This document shows positions 44,769 to 53,116 of a stretch of 64,000 bases of DNA, piece after piece. Source of the stretch: Candidatus Woesearchaeota archaeon (GTDB lineage Archaea > Nanobdellota > Nanobdellia > Woesearchaeales > JAFGLG01); NCBI GenBank assembly GCA_016928155.1, contig JAFGLG010000002.1, positions 124,001-188,000 on the forward strand, given 5' to 3'. The position numbers and the translations under genes are program-made. The notes under the pieces were generated by a model, which saw only the letters and a program-made list of their open reading frames with translations, had not been told where the DNA came from and made no database searches. Each line of letters begins with the position of its first letter. Position 1 is the stretch's first letter.

Positions 44769-45053
44769 ATGAGCATGAGTGTTGTTCCGATAAGGCTGCC
44801 AGAAGGTCTGGTGAAGGATATTGACATGCTTGTTAAGAAAGGAGACTATGCAAGCAGGTCTGATGTAGTGAGATATGCTGTGCGGAAGCTTGTGAAGAAA
44901 GTAGAACTCAAGGACCTGATCGGGATCATACCAAACACAGGGGATTCTGTCAAGGAAGTCAGGGAGATAAGGAAGAGACTGTCAAGGGAAATAAAGAGCT
45001 GGGAAGATGTCGAGAGGATCAATAAGGAGTTTGAGCATCTATCAGACAAGTAA
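44769..45053 (+). CDS. RHH (CopG-type) antitoxin
   Basis: 94 aa. RHH pattern: strand VVPIRLPEG, helix LVKDIDMLVKKGD, then SRSDVVRYAVRKLVKK, and a C-terminal tail that would bind a toxin. Leaderless start at ATG 44769, following a TATA box; a second ATG at 44775 is possible. Faces a PIN gene head to head, overlapping it by 12 nt at the 3' ends. Confidence 0.8.
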   Translation: MSMSVVPIRLPEGLVKDIDMLVKKGDYASRSDVVRYAVRKLVKKVELKDLIGIIPNTGDSVKEVREIRKRLSREIKSWEDVERINKEFEHLSDK

Positions 45054-45470
45054 CTCTTCAGGTCTGTGAGCTGAGATAAATCTTCTGGAGAAAATAAGCA
45101 ATTTTCTGTCTCTTGTTATCAGAAGAAGTTCATATCTTTTAGATATGGCCATGTGCATGCAGTCTCCAAAACTGAGCCTGTAATCTGATAATCTTTCATA
45201 GAACCTGGCAAGAGAATAATCATGCTGATCCGGCTCAATGAGCTTCAATTTCATGTGATTCAGTCTCTTTGTCAAAACGACAAAATCTTCCTTAAGCACA
45301 TATTTTAGTTCTTTCAGAACAAATGTTGAGATGACAACTTCATCCTTCCTGGTTTCAGCCAAGTTCAAGAATTCCTCAGCAAGCTCATGATAAGGTTTTC
45401 CCCTGGTTTCATCGCCTTCTTTCTTGAAAAGATTCAGCCAGATGCAGGAATCAATGTAGTATCTACTCAT
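45042..45470 (-). CDS. PIN-domain protein, VapC-like
   Basis: 142 aa. PIN residues: D7 in YYIDSCIW, a Glu in LKELKYVL, Asp in FGDCMHMAIS and in ITRDRKL. Probable RNase toxin. Convergent with the RHH gene and overlapping it by 12 nt, an unusual arrangement for a toxin-antitoxin pair. A 14-bp palindrome lies 30 nt ahead of its ATG. Confidence 0.8.
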   Translation of the reverse strand: MSRYYIDSCIWLNLFKKEGDETRGKPYHELAEEFLNLAETRKDEVVISTFVLKELKYVLKEDFVVLTKRLNHMKLKLIEPDQHDYSLARFYERLSDYRLSFGDCMHMAISKRYELLLITRDRKLLIFSRRFISAHRPEELLV

Positions 45471-45499
45471 GGAATTTCATTGGTTACGGCATTCAAATT

Positions 45500-45513
45500 G
45501 ATATCATGATATC
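45500..45513. promoter_or_regulatory. 14-bp palindrome GATATCATGATATC upstream of the PIN gene
   Basis: Perfect palindrome. Its first ten bases GATATCATGA also occur at 44719 before the RHH gene, and GATATCATAA at 45633. A shared operator for the two convergent genes is possible. Confidence 0.5.
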
Positions 45514-45698
45514 TTTCGGAAGAAAACAGAATGAATCCGAAGGAATCCTGCATTCTACGAAAATCGATGCCCTATCCAAGAGTTAAGCAAAAAATCTCCG
45601 AGTCCTCCGGATTCCGGATATGTCAAACATATGGATATCATAACGATCCTGAATAATGGAAATCTACAAGTATACCCTGCACTGCATCAATTGACAGA

Positions 45699-45917
45699 TC
45701 AATAAATACGGAGATAATACTGGAAAGAACTCTCTTCATCCTCCACTTCCATATGCTCTATATCCCTCAGATGATAGTACCCATGTTTTATTTCCTGCAC
45801 TATCTCATTCAGCATATAAGAAGAAACAAACAATGCAGCAAATGATCTGCATTTCAATCCCTCAGACAGGAGTCTTGCACGATTCTCCAAAGAAGCCCTA
45901 TCCGGCACTTTATCCAT
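45699..45917 (-). CDS. Small hypothetical protein, 72 aa
   Basis: Not recognised. Mostly helical and acidic (DIEHMEVEDEESSF), no signal or membrane helix. TATA-like tattatataatc ends about 25 nt ahead of ATG, supporting a leaderless gene. The gap 45514-45698 holds no other gene that I can see. Confidence 0.55.
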   Translation of the reverse strand: MDKVPDRASLENRARLLSEGLKCRSFAALFVSSYMLNEIVQEIKHGYYHLRDIEHMEVEDEESSFQYYLRIY

Positions 45918-46022
45918 AAGGCAGGATATGCTTATTGATTATATAATACTTATCCATGGCATTAATATCACTGCCAGATTTTTTAGAAATAATTAATAAA
46001 TAACCCCCAGTATATTGCAGAC

Positions 46023-46739
46023 ATGATATCAGTCATACTCATTGAACCAGAGAATCCTGGCAACATAGGAGCGATTGCGCGCATCATGAAGAATTTCGAT
46101 TCCTCTCATCTTGTGCTGATCGACCCAAAGGCTGATCCGAATTCAGATGAAGCAAGGGCCCGTGCCATGCATGGGAGGGATGTGCTTGCAAGCGCTGAAA
46201 TCTGCGGCGTCGAGAAGCTGGATGAGTTCGATCTTCTGGTTGCGACGACTGCACAATTGGGGACTGATTACAATCTGCCGAGATGCGTGCTGAATCCATC
46301 TGAACTGGCTGAGAAATTGGCTTCTGTTGATGCGAAATCGAAGATCGGGATCGTGTTCGGCAGGGAGAGCAACGGACTTACCAATAATGAGATATCACGA
46401 TGTGATTTCTCGGTGAGCATACAAAGCTCAAAGAAATATCCTGTGCTGAATCTCTCAGTCTCTGCGGCGATCGTGCTCTATGAGATATTCCTGAAGACCG
46501 GCGAGGACAAATCTGAAGGCAGGATAAGGCTCATGGATGCAGATGAGAAGAAAGCGCTGCAGAAGACGCTGAATGAAGCCCTTGACGAGATGATCTTCAG
46601 CACAGAAGAGAAAAGAGAGACACAGGAGATACTGTGGAAGAGGCTTTTCGGCAAGGCGATGATAACAAGAAGGGAATACAATGCGCTCATGGGATTCCTC
46701 AAGAAGATAACACAGAGAAGACTGAAAGAGAAAAAATGA
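46023..46739 (+). CDS. tRNA 2'-O-methyltransferase, TrmJ-like (SPOUT)
   Basis: 238 aa. SPOUT motifs: N-terminal EPENPGNIGAIARIMKNF, IGIVFGRESNGLTNNEI (motif 2) and YPVLNLSVSAAIVLYEI (motif 3, trefoil knot). Uses SAM to methylate ribose at position 32 of tRNAs in this family. Helical C-terminal extension. AUG 46023 is the first start; TATA-like aataaataa about 25 nt upstream. Confidence 0.88.
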   Translation: MISVILIEPENPGNIGAIARIMKNFDSSHLVLIDPKADPNSDEARARAMHGRDVLASAEICGVEKLDEFDLLVATTAQLGTDYNLPRCVLNPSELAEKLASVDAKSKIGIVFGRESNGLTNNEISRCDFSVSIQSSKKYPVLNLSVSAAIVLYEIFLKTGEDKSEGRIRLMDADEKKALQKTLNEALDEMIFSTEEKRETQEILWKRLFGKAMITRREYNALMGFLKKITQRRLKEKK

Positions 46740-46821
46740 CAGTTCTTGGCATAAAAATCACTTGCTCATCAATAAAATAGTACTTCTTCTGCTGATCCTG
46801 TGCCAGGCTGTTCATCCTGAT

Positions 46822-46896
46822 GAAAAATTCAGGAGGCCCTGCCCAGATTTGCAGAGCAAATCTGGATAAGACAAGATTTTATCTTCTGAATTTTTC
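46822..46896. ncRNA. Nested hairpin element between convergent genes
   Basis: Outer arms GAAAAATTCAG (46822-46832) and CTGAATTTTTC (46886-46896), 11 bp perfect. Inside: CCAGATTTGC-aga-GCAAATCTGG (46843-46865), 10 bp perfect, followed by a shorter GATAA/TTATC stem. The whole makes a possible three-way junction. It lies between trmJ and the DUF3096-like gene; a structured RNA, mobile remnant or two-way terminator. Confidence 0.5.
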
Positions 46897-46983
46897 CAGT
46901 GCCTGAAAGAAGCAAGGCAGAGGAACAAAGAAAAAAAGAACAAATTATTTCATGAATGCAAAACATACTGCTGTCAACTTTCT

Positions 46984-47130
46984 CTAAAGCACCCAGCCGA
47001 CCAAACCCAAGATGCCGATGATTATGAAATATAGACCGAGCAGCAGCCTGAGCATCTTAGGGAATGCAAGAATGAGCACTCCGAGCAGCAATGCAAGCAA
47101 TGATCCGATAAAACCAACACCTAATGCCAT
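46984..47130 (-). CDS. DUF3096-like small membrane protein
   Basis: 48 aa with two hydrophobic helices (GVGFIGSLLALLLGVLILAF, LRLLLGLYFIIIGILGLVGW) joined by PKM, the short hairpin of DUF3096 proteins common in archaea and bacteria. ATG follows GGGGGGTTTTC. Function unknown; may stabilise a membrane complex. Confidence 0.78.
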   Translation of the reverse strand: MALGVGFIGSLLALLLGVLILAFPKMLRLLLGLYFIIIGILGLVGWVL

Positions 47131-47296
47131 TGAAAACCCCCCATGACTATTTTTGAGATAGGAAGAAGGGGTTGTTTATATTATTTATTTATTTTCAATA
47201 TAGCCAATAAGCTTAATAAAGGTTGTTACTTTATAGTAGTCAAAAATCGAAAGATTTAAATATGCGCCTGATAGCCCCATGCATGAGGTCATTGAT

Positions 47297-48316
47297 ATGA
47301 AATCAAAAAACACACTTGCCCTATTGTTCGGATTAGAAATAGTACTCGTGATACTGACATACGCTTTCAGCCTCTTCTCAGAGAGCATAAGCGCATTCAG
47401 CTATGTCTCAAAGCTAATCTTCGTCCTGCTGCTGATATTGGCAAACTTCGGGGTCTTCATGGCACTGATCGGACAGAAGAGATGGAACCACATATCATGG
47501 TTCATGTATTTCGGATTCGTTATCATAAACATCTATGCAATCCTGATAAACAACTATGGGATAAGCGCACTGACATCTGTCGCTGCGCTAGGCTCAGCGC
47601 TCATGCTTGTGCTCGAGATGATAATGGTGCTCTCATACCAGGCACCGAGATCAATGAAATACAAGACAGGGCACGACATCAAGCAGGACATGACCATCAA
47701 GTATCTCCAGAAAGAGAACGAAGCACTGAAGCAGATGGAAGAGCAGACAAACAAGAAACTGAGCTACACAGCAGGAGCCCTCAAGGCACAGAACAGGAAG
47801 CTCGGAGAGGACATGGAGAAGATGAAGAAGAGCGTCAGCAGGAAGGCAGGCGCAAAGACAAAGAAGCTGGAGGAAGAGCTCGACAAGATGAAGAAAGCCA
47901 GCAAGGCATCAACAGAAAAGCTCAAGAAAGAGCTTGCGAGCGTCAAGAAAAGAGCGAAGAGAGCGCCTGCAATGAAAGCAGACTCGCACTTTGTCGCATC
48001 AAAGACAGGCAACACATTCCACAGGCCGCACTGCGTAGCTGTCAACAAGATAGCGAAGGAACAAGTTGTCTGGTATGACACAGCAAAGAAGGCACAGAAA
48101 GCTAAATACAAGGCATGCAAGGTGTGCAATCCCCTCTCCTCGAACGGAAAGAAGAGATACTTTGTCGCCAACAAGGACGGCAACAAGGTGCACAGGGCAA
48201 GCTGCGTCGTCGCAGACAAGATACCGAAGAAGAAGCGGATAGTCTTCAGGCAGGAGAATGCAGCCCTCAAGAAGGGATACAAGCCGTGCAAGCTATGCTT
48301 CCCATTATCCAAATAA
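47297..48316 (+). CDS. Membrane protein with coiled coil and two Ada-like metal-binding repeats
   Basis: 339 aa. ATG 47297 follows GAGGTCATTGAT; ATG 47279 is possible. Four N-terminal hydrophobic segments (about 10-120), a charged coiled coil, then two copies of an Ada-type metal-binding module: FHRPHCVAVNKI...YKACKVCNP and VHRASCVVADKI...YKPCKLCFP, each with H-x3-C and C-x2-C. These fold like the N-terminal zinc site of Ada. A membrane-bound metal or redox sensor is a reasonable guess. Confidence 0.75.
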   Translation: MKSKNTLALLFGLEIVLVILTYAFSLFSESISAFSYVSKLIFVLLLILANFGVFMALIGQKRWNHISWFMYFGFVIINIYAILINNYGISALTSVAALGSALMLVLEMIMVLSYQAPRSMKYKTGHDIKQDMTIKYLQKENEALKQMEEQTNKKLSYTAGALKAQNRKLGEDMEKMKKSVSRKAGAKTKKLEEELDKMKKASKASTEKLKKELASVKKRAKRAPAMKADSHFVASKTGNTFHRPHCVAVNKIAKEQVVWYDTAKKAQKAKYKACKVCNPLSSNGKKRYFVANKDGNKVHRASCVVADKIPKKKRIVFRQENAALKKGYKPCKLCFPLSK

Positions 48317-48373
48317 TTTTATACCTTTTCTTTTCCCACTTTTATCTCCTACCTATGACAACCTGTGAAAACC

Positions 48374-49291
48374 ATGTCTGAGATATATGTCCCGCCGATG
48401 CAGATACCGCTCTTCCCTGAAGACAGAATCCTCATCTCGAAGCATGACATCCTGAAAGCAGTGTCTGCAGACATCAGAGACCTATGGAAAGAGCAAAGCG
48501 GAATCGAGCAGGATGTCTATCTCATCATAGAGCCAAGAACAGAGAACGGGCTGTGGGAAAGGAAAGGGGTGTATGCGGAGACAAGAGCGCCGACAAAACT
48601 CAGGAACCGCTGGACAGTCGTCTCGTCAGCAAAATCAGCGATGCAGCTGAGCGATGAAGCATTCTACGGCCTCAATGCAAGAGGCCTCGCAGGGATAATA
48701 TACTCGGAGATCGAGAGGGAGAACACAAGAGACCTCGCGATATTCTACATGCCGGTCATCAAGGCATACATGCAGCTCTCGCTCAGAGAGGAAGGCGAAA
48801 GATATTTCACAAACCTATATGAACGGGCCGTCGGGAAAGGGCATATGAAAGCAGCAGAACATATACTCAGAAAGAAAGGGAACTGGCTGCCAGACGAAGT
48901 ATGGGAGACAGGATTCACAGACTTCCCGGCGCTGTTCTGCTATGTGTTCGGAGTGAAGGAGACAAGAAAGCTGGCGCACTATGAAAGCAGGAACCACAGG
49001 GCAGACGATGCAGCGAGCCTGAGACAGTTCCTCAGATCAGACAAAAATGACAGCAGAAGAGAGGCAGAGATCGAGAACACGATAGACGCGATCGCAAGAG
49101 AATGCGGAGCAGACCCCACACCATATCATGCAGAAAGGATATTCCACGACACAAGATGCTGGACGCAGATAGGATGGGAACATGTCCAATACCTCAACCA
49201 TCTCAGGAACAGATCAATGATCGAACAGGAGAGACTGCTAAGGCTATTGAGAGAAATGGGCACTAACTCCTCTTCTCAAGAAAAAGCTTGA
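48374..49291 (+). CDS. Hypothetical protein, 305 aa
   Basis: Not recognised. Soluble, charged, predominantly helical (YERAVGKGHMKAAEHILRKKG, DAIARECGADPTPYHAERIFHD). No membrane helix or catalytic motif that I can name. Convergent overlap of 29 nt with the wHTH gene. ATG 48374 chosen; ATG 48365 nine nt earlier also works. Confidence 0.62.
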   Translation: MSEIYVPPMQIPLFPEDRILISKHDILKAVSADIRDLWKEQSGIEQDVYLIIEPRTENGLWERKGVYAETRAPTKLRNRWTVVSSAKSAMQLSDEAFYGLNARGLAGIIYSEIERENTRDLAIFYMPVIKAYMQLSLREEGERYFTNLYERAVGKGHMKAAEHILRKKGNWLPDEVWETGFTDFPALFCYVFGVKETRKLAHYESRNHRADDAASLRQFLRSDKNDSRREAEIENTIDAIARECGADPTPYHAERIFHDTRCWTQIGWEHVQYLNHLRNRSMIEQERLLRLLREMGTNSSSQEKA

Positions 49292-49577
49292 CCTTCTCAT
49301 CGATCCTCGGCTTAGCGCCAGGACCGAGAGCATAATAAGTCTTCTCAGCCTCATTGCCCCAAGAGTAATCCCCTTTCTCCTTCTCAACCTTGGAGACCTT
49401 GAACTCGCCCAGGGAAACACCCTTCTTGAGATGATAATATATCGACCTCATGGTGACCTTAGGGAAGATCGCCTTGTAGACCTTGTAAATCTCGTAGGCA
49501 TAACCCTCTTTCAGGAAGTAAAGAATCTCGACAATGTTCTGTCTTATCTCAGATCTTATGGGTCTTCCTCTTGGCAT
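49263..49577 (-). CDS. Winged-helix DNA-binding regulator (PadR-like)
   Basis: 104 aa: basic N terminus PRGRPIRSEIRQNI, then helices VEILYFLKEGYAYEIYKVYKAIF, recognition helix TMRSIYYHLKKGVSLGEF and a wing. Looks like an archaeal wHTH group often near translation genes. The 3' end overlaps the 305-aa gene by 29 nt. Target unknown. Confidence 0.78.
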   Translation of the reverse strand: MPRGRPIRSEIRQNIVEILYFLKEGYAYEIYKVYKAIFPKVTMRSIYYHLKKGVSLGEFKVSKVEKEKGDYSWGNEAEKTYYALGPGAKPRIDEKVKLFLEKRS

Positions 49578-49675
49578 AGTATGAAATAAAATATTCTTGC
49601 TTTATAAAGGTTTCCATATTGCAAATAAGTTATGGGTTGAACCAATATGACAGAAATTGAAACAATATAACAGGA

Positions 49676-50557
49676 TCAGACCCTGCCCTGCTTCTCAGCA
49701 AGGGCTAATGCGCCATATATGCCAGAAGAATCCCCAAGCTTAGACTTAAGGACCTTCACTTTCTGGCCCTGGATATTCTTGGACATGACCTTCCTGATCC
49801 TCGGATAAAGCATAGTCAGATTGGACATGCCGCCACCCAAGGCAATCACCTCAGGGTCATAGAACTGCACAACATTGGCCAAGCCCAAGCCCATATGATA
49901 AGCGACCTGATCCAATGCTTTCCTTGAAGCAGAATCATTCTTCTTCACAATCTCAACAGGAGGGATAGCCTTTGATGATCCCTTGAACCTCTGATATGCA
50001 CCAACAAGAGCCCGTGCTGCAACATACTGCTCAAAATGGCCTCTCTTCCCACAGGTGCACATCTCTCCATCAGCAACAAGGACATGATGGCCGATCTCTC
50101 CAGCAAGATTTGAGCCTCCATGCACAAGCCTGCCATCAATGATGATGCCAGAACCGACACCAGTACCCCAGATCAGGCCCACAAAATTCCCGGCCCCTTT
50201 CCCCACACCATAATGATATTCAGAAAGCGCAAAACACTTCGAGTCATTAAGGACAAAGACAGGGAGATCCAGCTTCCTGCTGAGGACCTTGCCCAGATCC
50301 ACGCCTTCAATGCCCTTGATGTTGGGAGAATGAGACATGACACCATTCCTATCAAGAAAACCTGCAATGCCGATTCCGACAGCGCTGACTTTTCTCCCTG
50401 AACTGACATCTTCGACAGCATGCAGGATATTCGATATCACATCTTTCCTGCCAGAACCTGTAGTGAACCTCTTCCTCAATACCTGACTGCGGCTGCCGGC
50501 GAGCATGGCCTCAATCTTTGTACCGCCTATATCAAGGGCAACAAACCTATCCATCAT
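49676..50557 (-). CDS. ROK family sugar kinase
   Basis: 293 aa. N-terminal ATP-binding VALDIGGTKIEAML, ROK motif EIGHHVLV and the zinc-type CTCGKRGHFEQY. Probably a glucokinase or N-acetylhexosamine kinase. ATG 50557 lies inside the end of the 65-aa zinc gene (11-nt overlap), with AGAGGATC ahead. It forms an operon with the phosphohexose isomerase, a sugar-phosphate module. Confidence 0.87.
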   Translation of the reverse strand: MMDRFVALDIGGTKIEAMLAGSRSQVLRKRFTTGSGRKDVISNILHAVEDVSSGRKVSAVGIGIAGFLDRNGVMSHSPNIKGIEGVDLGKVLSRKLDLPVFVLNDSKCFALSEYHYGVGKGAGNFVGLIWGTGVGSGIIIDGRLVHGGSNLAGEIGHHVLVADGEMCTCGKRGHFEQYVAARALVGAYQRFKGSSKAIPPVEIVKKNDSASRKALDQVAYHMGLGLANVVQFYDPEVIALGGGMSNLTMLYPRIRKVMSKNIQGQKVKVLKSKLGDSSGIYGALALAEKQGRV

Positions 50558-50744
50558 GATCCTCTTCCTCTTCAGGCAAGGGCACCTCATCAACAGTCTT
50601 GGATGCGGTCTTGTAGTCGAGCTTCTCCAGAATGCCAAGGTCAGAGAACTGCTCTTTTGCGCATTCCTCACAGTAGCACTGGTTCGGCATGCCCTTTATG
50701 CAGTAGACCGCCTCCTCCTCCTCACAGATGATGCATTTCTTCAT
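50547..50744 (-). CDS. Small zinc-finger protein, 65 aa
   Basis: CxxC pairs at C4/C7 (CIICEEEE), C14 and CYCEEC, then an acidic tail (EVPLPEEEEDHDG). Between the isomerase (4-nt overlap upstream) and the ROK kinase (overlaps downstream). Not recognised, but its conserved position inside a coupled operon suggests a link with sugar metabolism. Confidence 0.7.
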   Translation of the reverse strand: MKKCIICEEEEAVYCIKGMPNQCYCEECAKEQFSDLGILEKLDYKTASKTVDEVPLPEEEEDHDG

Positions 50745-51703
50745 AATGAGAGATAACCTGACCCGAGCTGCTTCTTGAAATCCTCAACAAGGCTGATGTC
50801 TGTAGGATCAACACCCATGGATTCAGCTAGATAGAAGCTTATGAGATCACCGAGAAAAATCGATGAAACTATCTTTGCAAGACGGCCCTTGCCTGAAAGC
50901 CTTATCTCAGTCACATGGGCTGTCCTTGAAATGAGCTTCTTGGTGAGCTTCATCCTGTCCTTTATCCGCCTGTAATCATCCTCGTCATGCAGTATCATCA
51001 CATGAAAAGGCAGGCGGGGATTCGCATATGCGAGAAGCTCATTATGGTCAATCTCTGGGAACACTCCCACAGCAGCAAAGATCTTGCAGTTCTCAAGAAA
51101 AGCTATCCTCCATCTGTTCGCCACGCCGAACATGCGCTCAGAAGAATAGATGATGGGCAATTTGCCGACGAGAAGAGCAGCAAGCTGTCTTGCATGGCCG
51201 GTGAAATCAGCGTTCTTCACAAGATCAACAGCCTCATCAATATCAGGGGCTGATGACACAAGACCGAGATTCTCAAGGACATTCAGGATTGGAAAGAGCT
51301 GAAGGGGATAAGCAATCCTCGGCTGATAACCCTTCGGGACATCGACATGCGGGACACGATACTGCCTGCACAGCTCCTGGAGCTTCCCGCCAGAAGAGAT
51401 GCCGACCATCTGGCAGCCAACCCTGAGACCCTGCCTAAAGCAGCTGAGAGTCTCCTCAGTATTGCCAGAATAGGACACCAAGAACATCAAGGTCCTCTTA
51501 TCAACAGATCTTGGGATGAAATAATTCTTGACAACATCAACATCCATATCAGAGGCATAGGCCTTGAGAAGATCGCCCGGAACACCGCTCCCACCCATGC
51601 CGCACACAACAACCCTATTGAAATGGCCAGCCAGATGAATATCCCTACCAAGCTTCTTAGCTTCCATCAGCTGGATAGCAAAACCATCCAGCGCCTCCTT
51701 CAT
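50741..51703 (-). CDS. Bifunctional phosphoglucose/phosphomannose isomerase
   Basis: 320 aa SIS-type enzyme: VVCGMGGSGVPGDLL, SYSGNTEETLSCF, EIDHNELLAY, and late loop SMGVDPTDISLVEDFKKQLG. ATG 51703 follows GGTGGGGATATC. Interconverts glucose-6-P, fructose-6-P and mannose-6-P. First gene of the sugar operon. This class is the archaeal phosphoglucose/phosphomannose isomerase. Confidence 0.9.
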   Translation of the reverse strand: MKEALDGFAIQLMEAKKLGRDIHLAGHFNRVVVCGMGGSGVPGDLLKAYASDMDVDVVKNYFIPRSVDKRTLMFLVSYSGNTEETLSCFRQGLRVGCQMVGISSGGKLQELCRQYRVPHVDVPKGYQPRIAYPLQLFPILNVLENLGLVSSAPDIDEAVDLVKNADFTGHARQLAALLVGKLPIIYSSERMFGVANRWRIAFLENCKIFAAVGVFPEIDHNELLAYANPRLPFHVMILHDEDDYRRIKDRMKLTKKLISRTAHVTEIRLSGKGRLAKIVSSIFLGDLISFYLAESMGVDPTDISLVEDFKKQLGSGYLSL

Positions 51704-51887
51704 CGATATCCCCACCAGACCACCTGACAGGAAATTGGCCAGGTGGCTTATATAAATCTTTCCCAAATATTCCGGGAGAAAGGTTGGAAAGCTGTTTTAA
51801 TGCACTCTGGGAAGGAATCAATCAATTGGGGGGTCACAGCCCTGCAGAAAGTCTGACATCTGACATCGGCAACTTCAAAATGCGAGA
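51704..51887. other. Intergenic stretch without gene
   Basis: Holds the isomerase promoter (TATA-like tatataaatcttt near 51747, read on minus) and no other gene that I can see. Confidence 0.4.
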
Positions 51888-52006
51888 TACCAACAAAACT
51901 CAAAGTATCAACAATACTTAAAGTATAAAAAACTCAAAGAATAAACAAAACTCAAAATACCAACAAAACTCAAATATCAACAAAAATCAAATATCAACAA
52001 AAAACG
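51888..52006. repeat. Seven degenerate tandem copies of a 16-18-bp unit
   Basis: Units such as TATCAACAAAACTCAAA repeat head to tail (starts about 51888, 51906, 51924, 51942, 51958, 51975, 51992). AT-rich; no coding frame. Upstream of a hairpin element and eL15. Confidence 0.8.
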
Positions 52007-52075
52007 CGTCGCATCCGCTCAGCCTACCAGTCAACCGGCATGTCTTAAGCCTTTGATCTTCAGAGATCCAAAAAC

Positions 52076-52217
52076 AGAATTTCAACACACCTTGCTCAAG
52101 TGGGACATGAATTCCTGCAAACTGCCCATAATCGACAAGATATCCTCTGGGAGCAACCCCCTGAAATGCATTTAAAGCACGCTAGCAGGCGTTTTGACCT
52201 AAAGGTGCAAATATTCT
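52076..52217. ncRNA. Possible structured element, distant copy of the 56.7-kb element
   Basis: Outer arms AGAAT...ATTCT and CACCTT (52088-52093) with AAGGTG (52202-52207), inner CCTGC (52114-52118) with GCAGG (52185-52189). Central GGGAGCAACCCC (52149-52160) and TTTTGACCT (52192-52200) also occur, 33 rather than 31 nt apart, in the 56.7-kb element. The stems differ while the loops match. Confidence 0.35.
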
Positions 52218-52273
52218 ACAGAGCTAAAAATATCCAAAACCTTTTTAAATGGGGCTCAAATCCAAACACTAAA

Positions 52274-52846
52274 ATGGGATTACATGCAAGATTAAGGAAA
52301 CTCTGGAAGCATCCCAAGAAGATAGAAGGCTACCAGGCAAAACTGATCCAATACAGGAGAGAGCCTGCCACAGTAAGGCTAGAGAAGCCCACAAGACTTG
52401 ACAGGGCAAGATCACTCGGCTACAAAGCAAAGCAAGGCTACATAGTGGCCAGGCAGAGAGTGATGAGAGGAGGCAGGAAGAGGGAGCATTTTGCAGGAGG
52501 AAGAAGACCCAAGACATACAGATTCGCCCAGGTCGTATCGCAGAACTACAGGTGGGTGGCTGAGATAAGGGCACAGAAGAAATTCCCTAACTGCGAAGTC
52601 CTCAACTCATATGAGGTCGGCAGGGACGGCATCTACTTCTGGTACGAAGTCATACTTCTCGACAGATCACACCCATCAATCAAGAGCAGCAAAGAGACAG
52701 CATGGGTATCAGAAAGGACAAATAAAGGAAGAGTATACAGGGGACTCACAGGAGCAGGCAAGAAATCAAGAGGCCTGTACAGAAAAGGGAGGGGCGCTGA
52801 GAAGATAAGGCCCAGCCTGAGAGCCAACAAGAGAAGAAGCAAGTAA
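52274..52846 (+). CDS. rpl15e: Large ribosomal subunit protein eL15
   Basis: 190 aa highly basic protein: RLRKLWKHPKKIEGYQAKL, RARSLGYKAKQGYIVARQRV, GGRKREHFAGGRRPKTYRF. Start ATG 52274 lies about 28 nt after a TATA-like tttttaaat, so leaderless; the longer frame from 52100 is rejected because it runs through the hairpin element. Confidence 0.93.
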   Translation: MGLHARLRKLWKHPKKIEGYQAKLIQYRREPATVRLEKPTRLDRARSLGYKAKQGYIVARQRVMRGGRKREHFAGGRRPKTYRFAQVVSQNYRWVAEIRAQKKFPNCEVLNSYEVGRDGIYFWYEVILLDRSHPSIKSSKETAWVSERTNKGRVYRGLTGAGKKSRGLYRKGRGAEKIRPSLRANKRRSK

Positions 52847-52857
52847 GCCCTGGTTTT

Positions 52858-53034
52858 CTAACCCAATATGCCGCTGATCATGAAAAGAGTCAGCGCCAGC
52901 AAGACGAGACCGAACACTATCAAGCCGAACATGAGCCTGTAACTCTTCTTCACAATGCCCATATAGAAGCCTGAGAGTATAAGCAGGCAGATCACTCCAA
53001 TCGTAATGTTGAAAAAAAGGTCAATAATGTCCAT
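52858..53034 (-). CDS. Small two-helix membrane protein, 58 aa
   Basis: Two hydrophobic helices (ITIGVICLLILSGFYMGIV and LMFGLIVFGLVLLALTLFMI) around a short KKSYR loop. Not recognised. ATG near CAATGTCCATG on the opposite strand, no clear SD; overlaps nothing. Convergent with eL15 (12-nt gap). Confidence 0.6.
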   Translation of the reverse strand: MDIIDLFFNITIGVICLLILSGFYMGIVKKSYRLMFGLIVFGLVLLALTLFMISGILG

Positions 53035-53080
53035 GAAAAGGACATTCCATGAGAGGATTTAAATAATTTACTACCCACAA

Positions 53081-53116
53081 TATTTAAATAATATAGGCAA
53101 CTTCAGCAAAGCATAC
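53081..53116 (+). promoter_or_regulatory. Promoter of tRNA-Val
   Basis: TATA-like tatttaaataat at 53081-53092, about 25 nt before the tRNA 5' end. Confidence 0.5.

Noticed and set aside
51888-52006. CRISPR array
   Set aside because: Units are contiguous 16-18 bp with no unique spacers; a simple tandem repeat.
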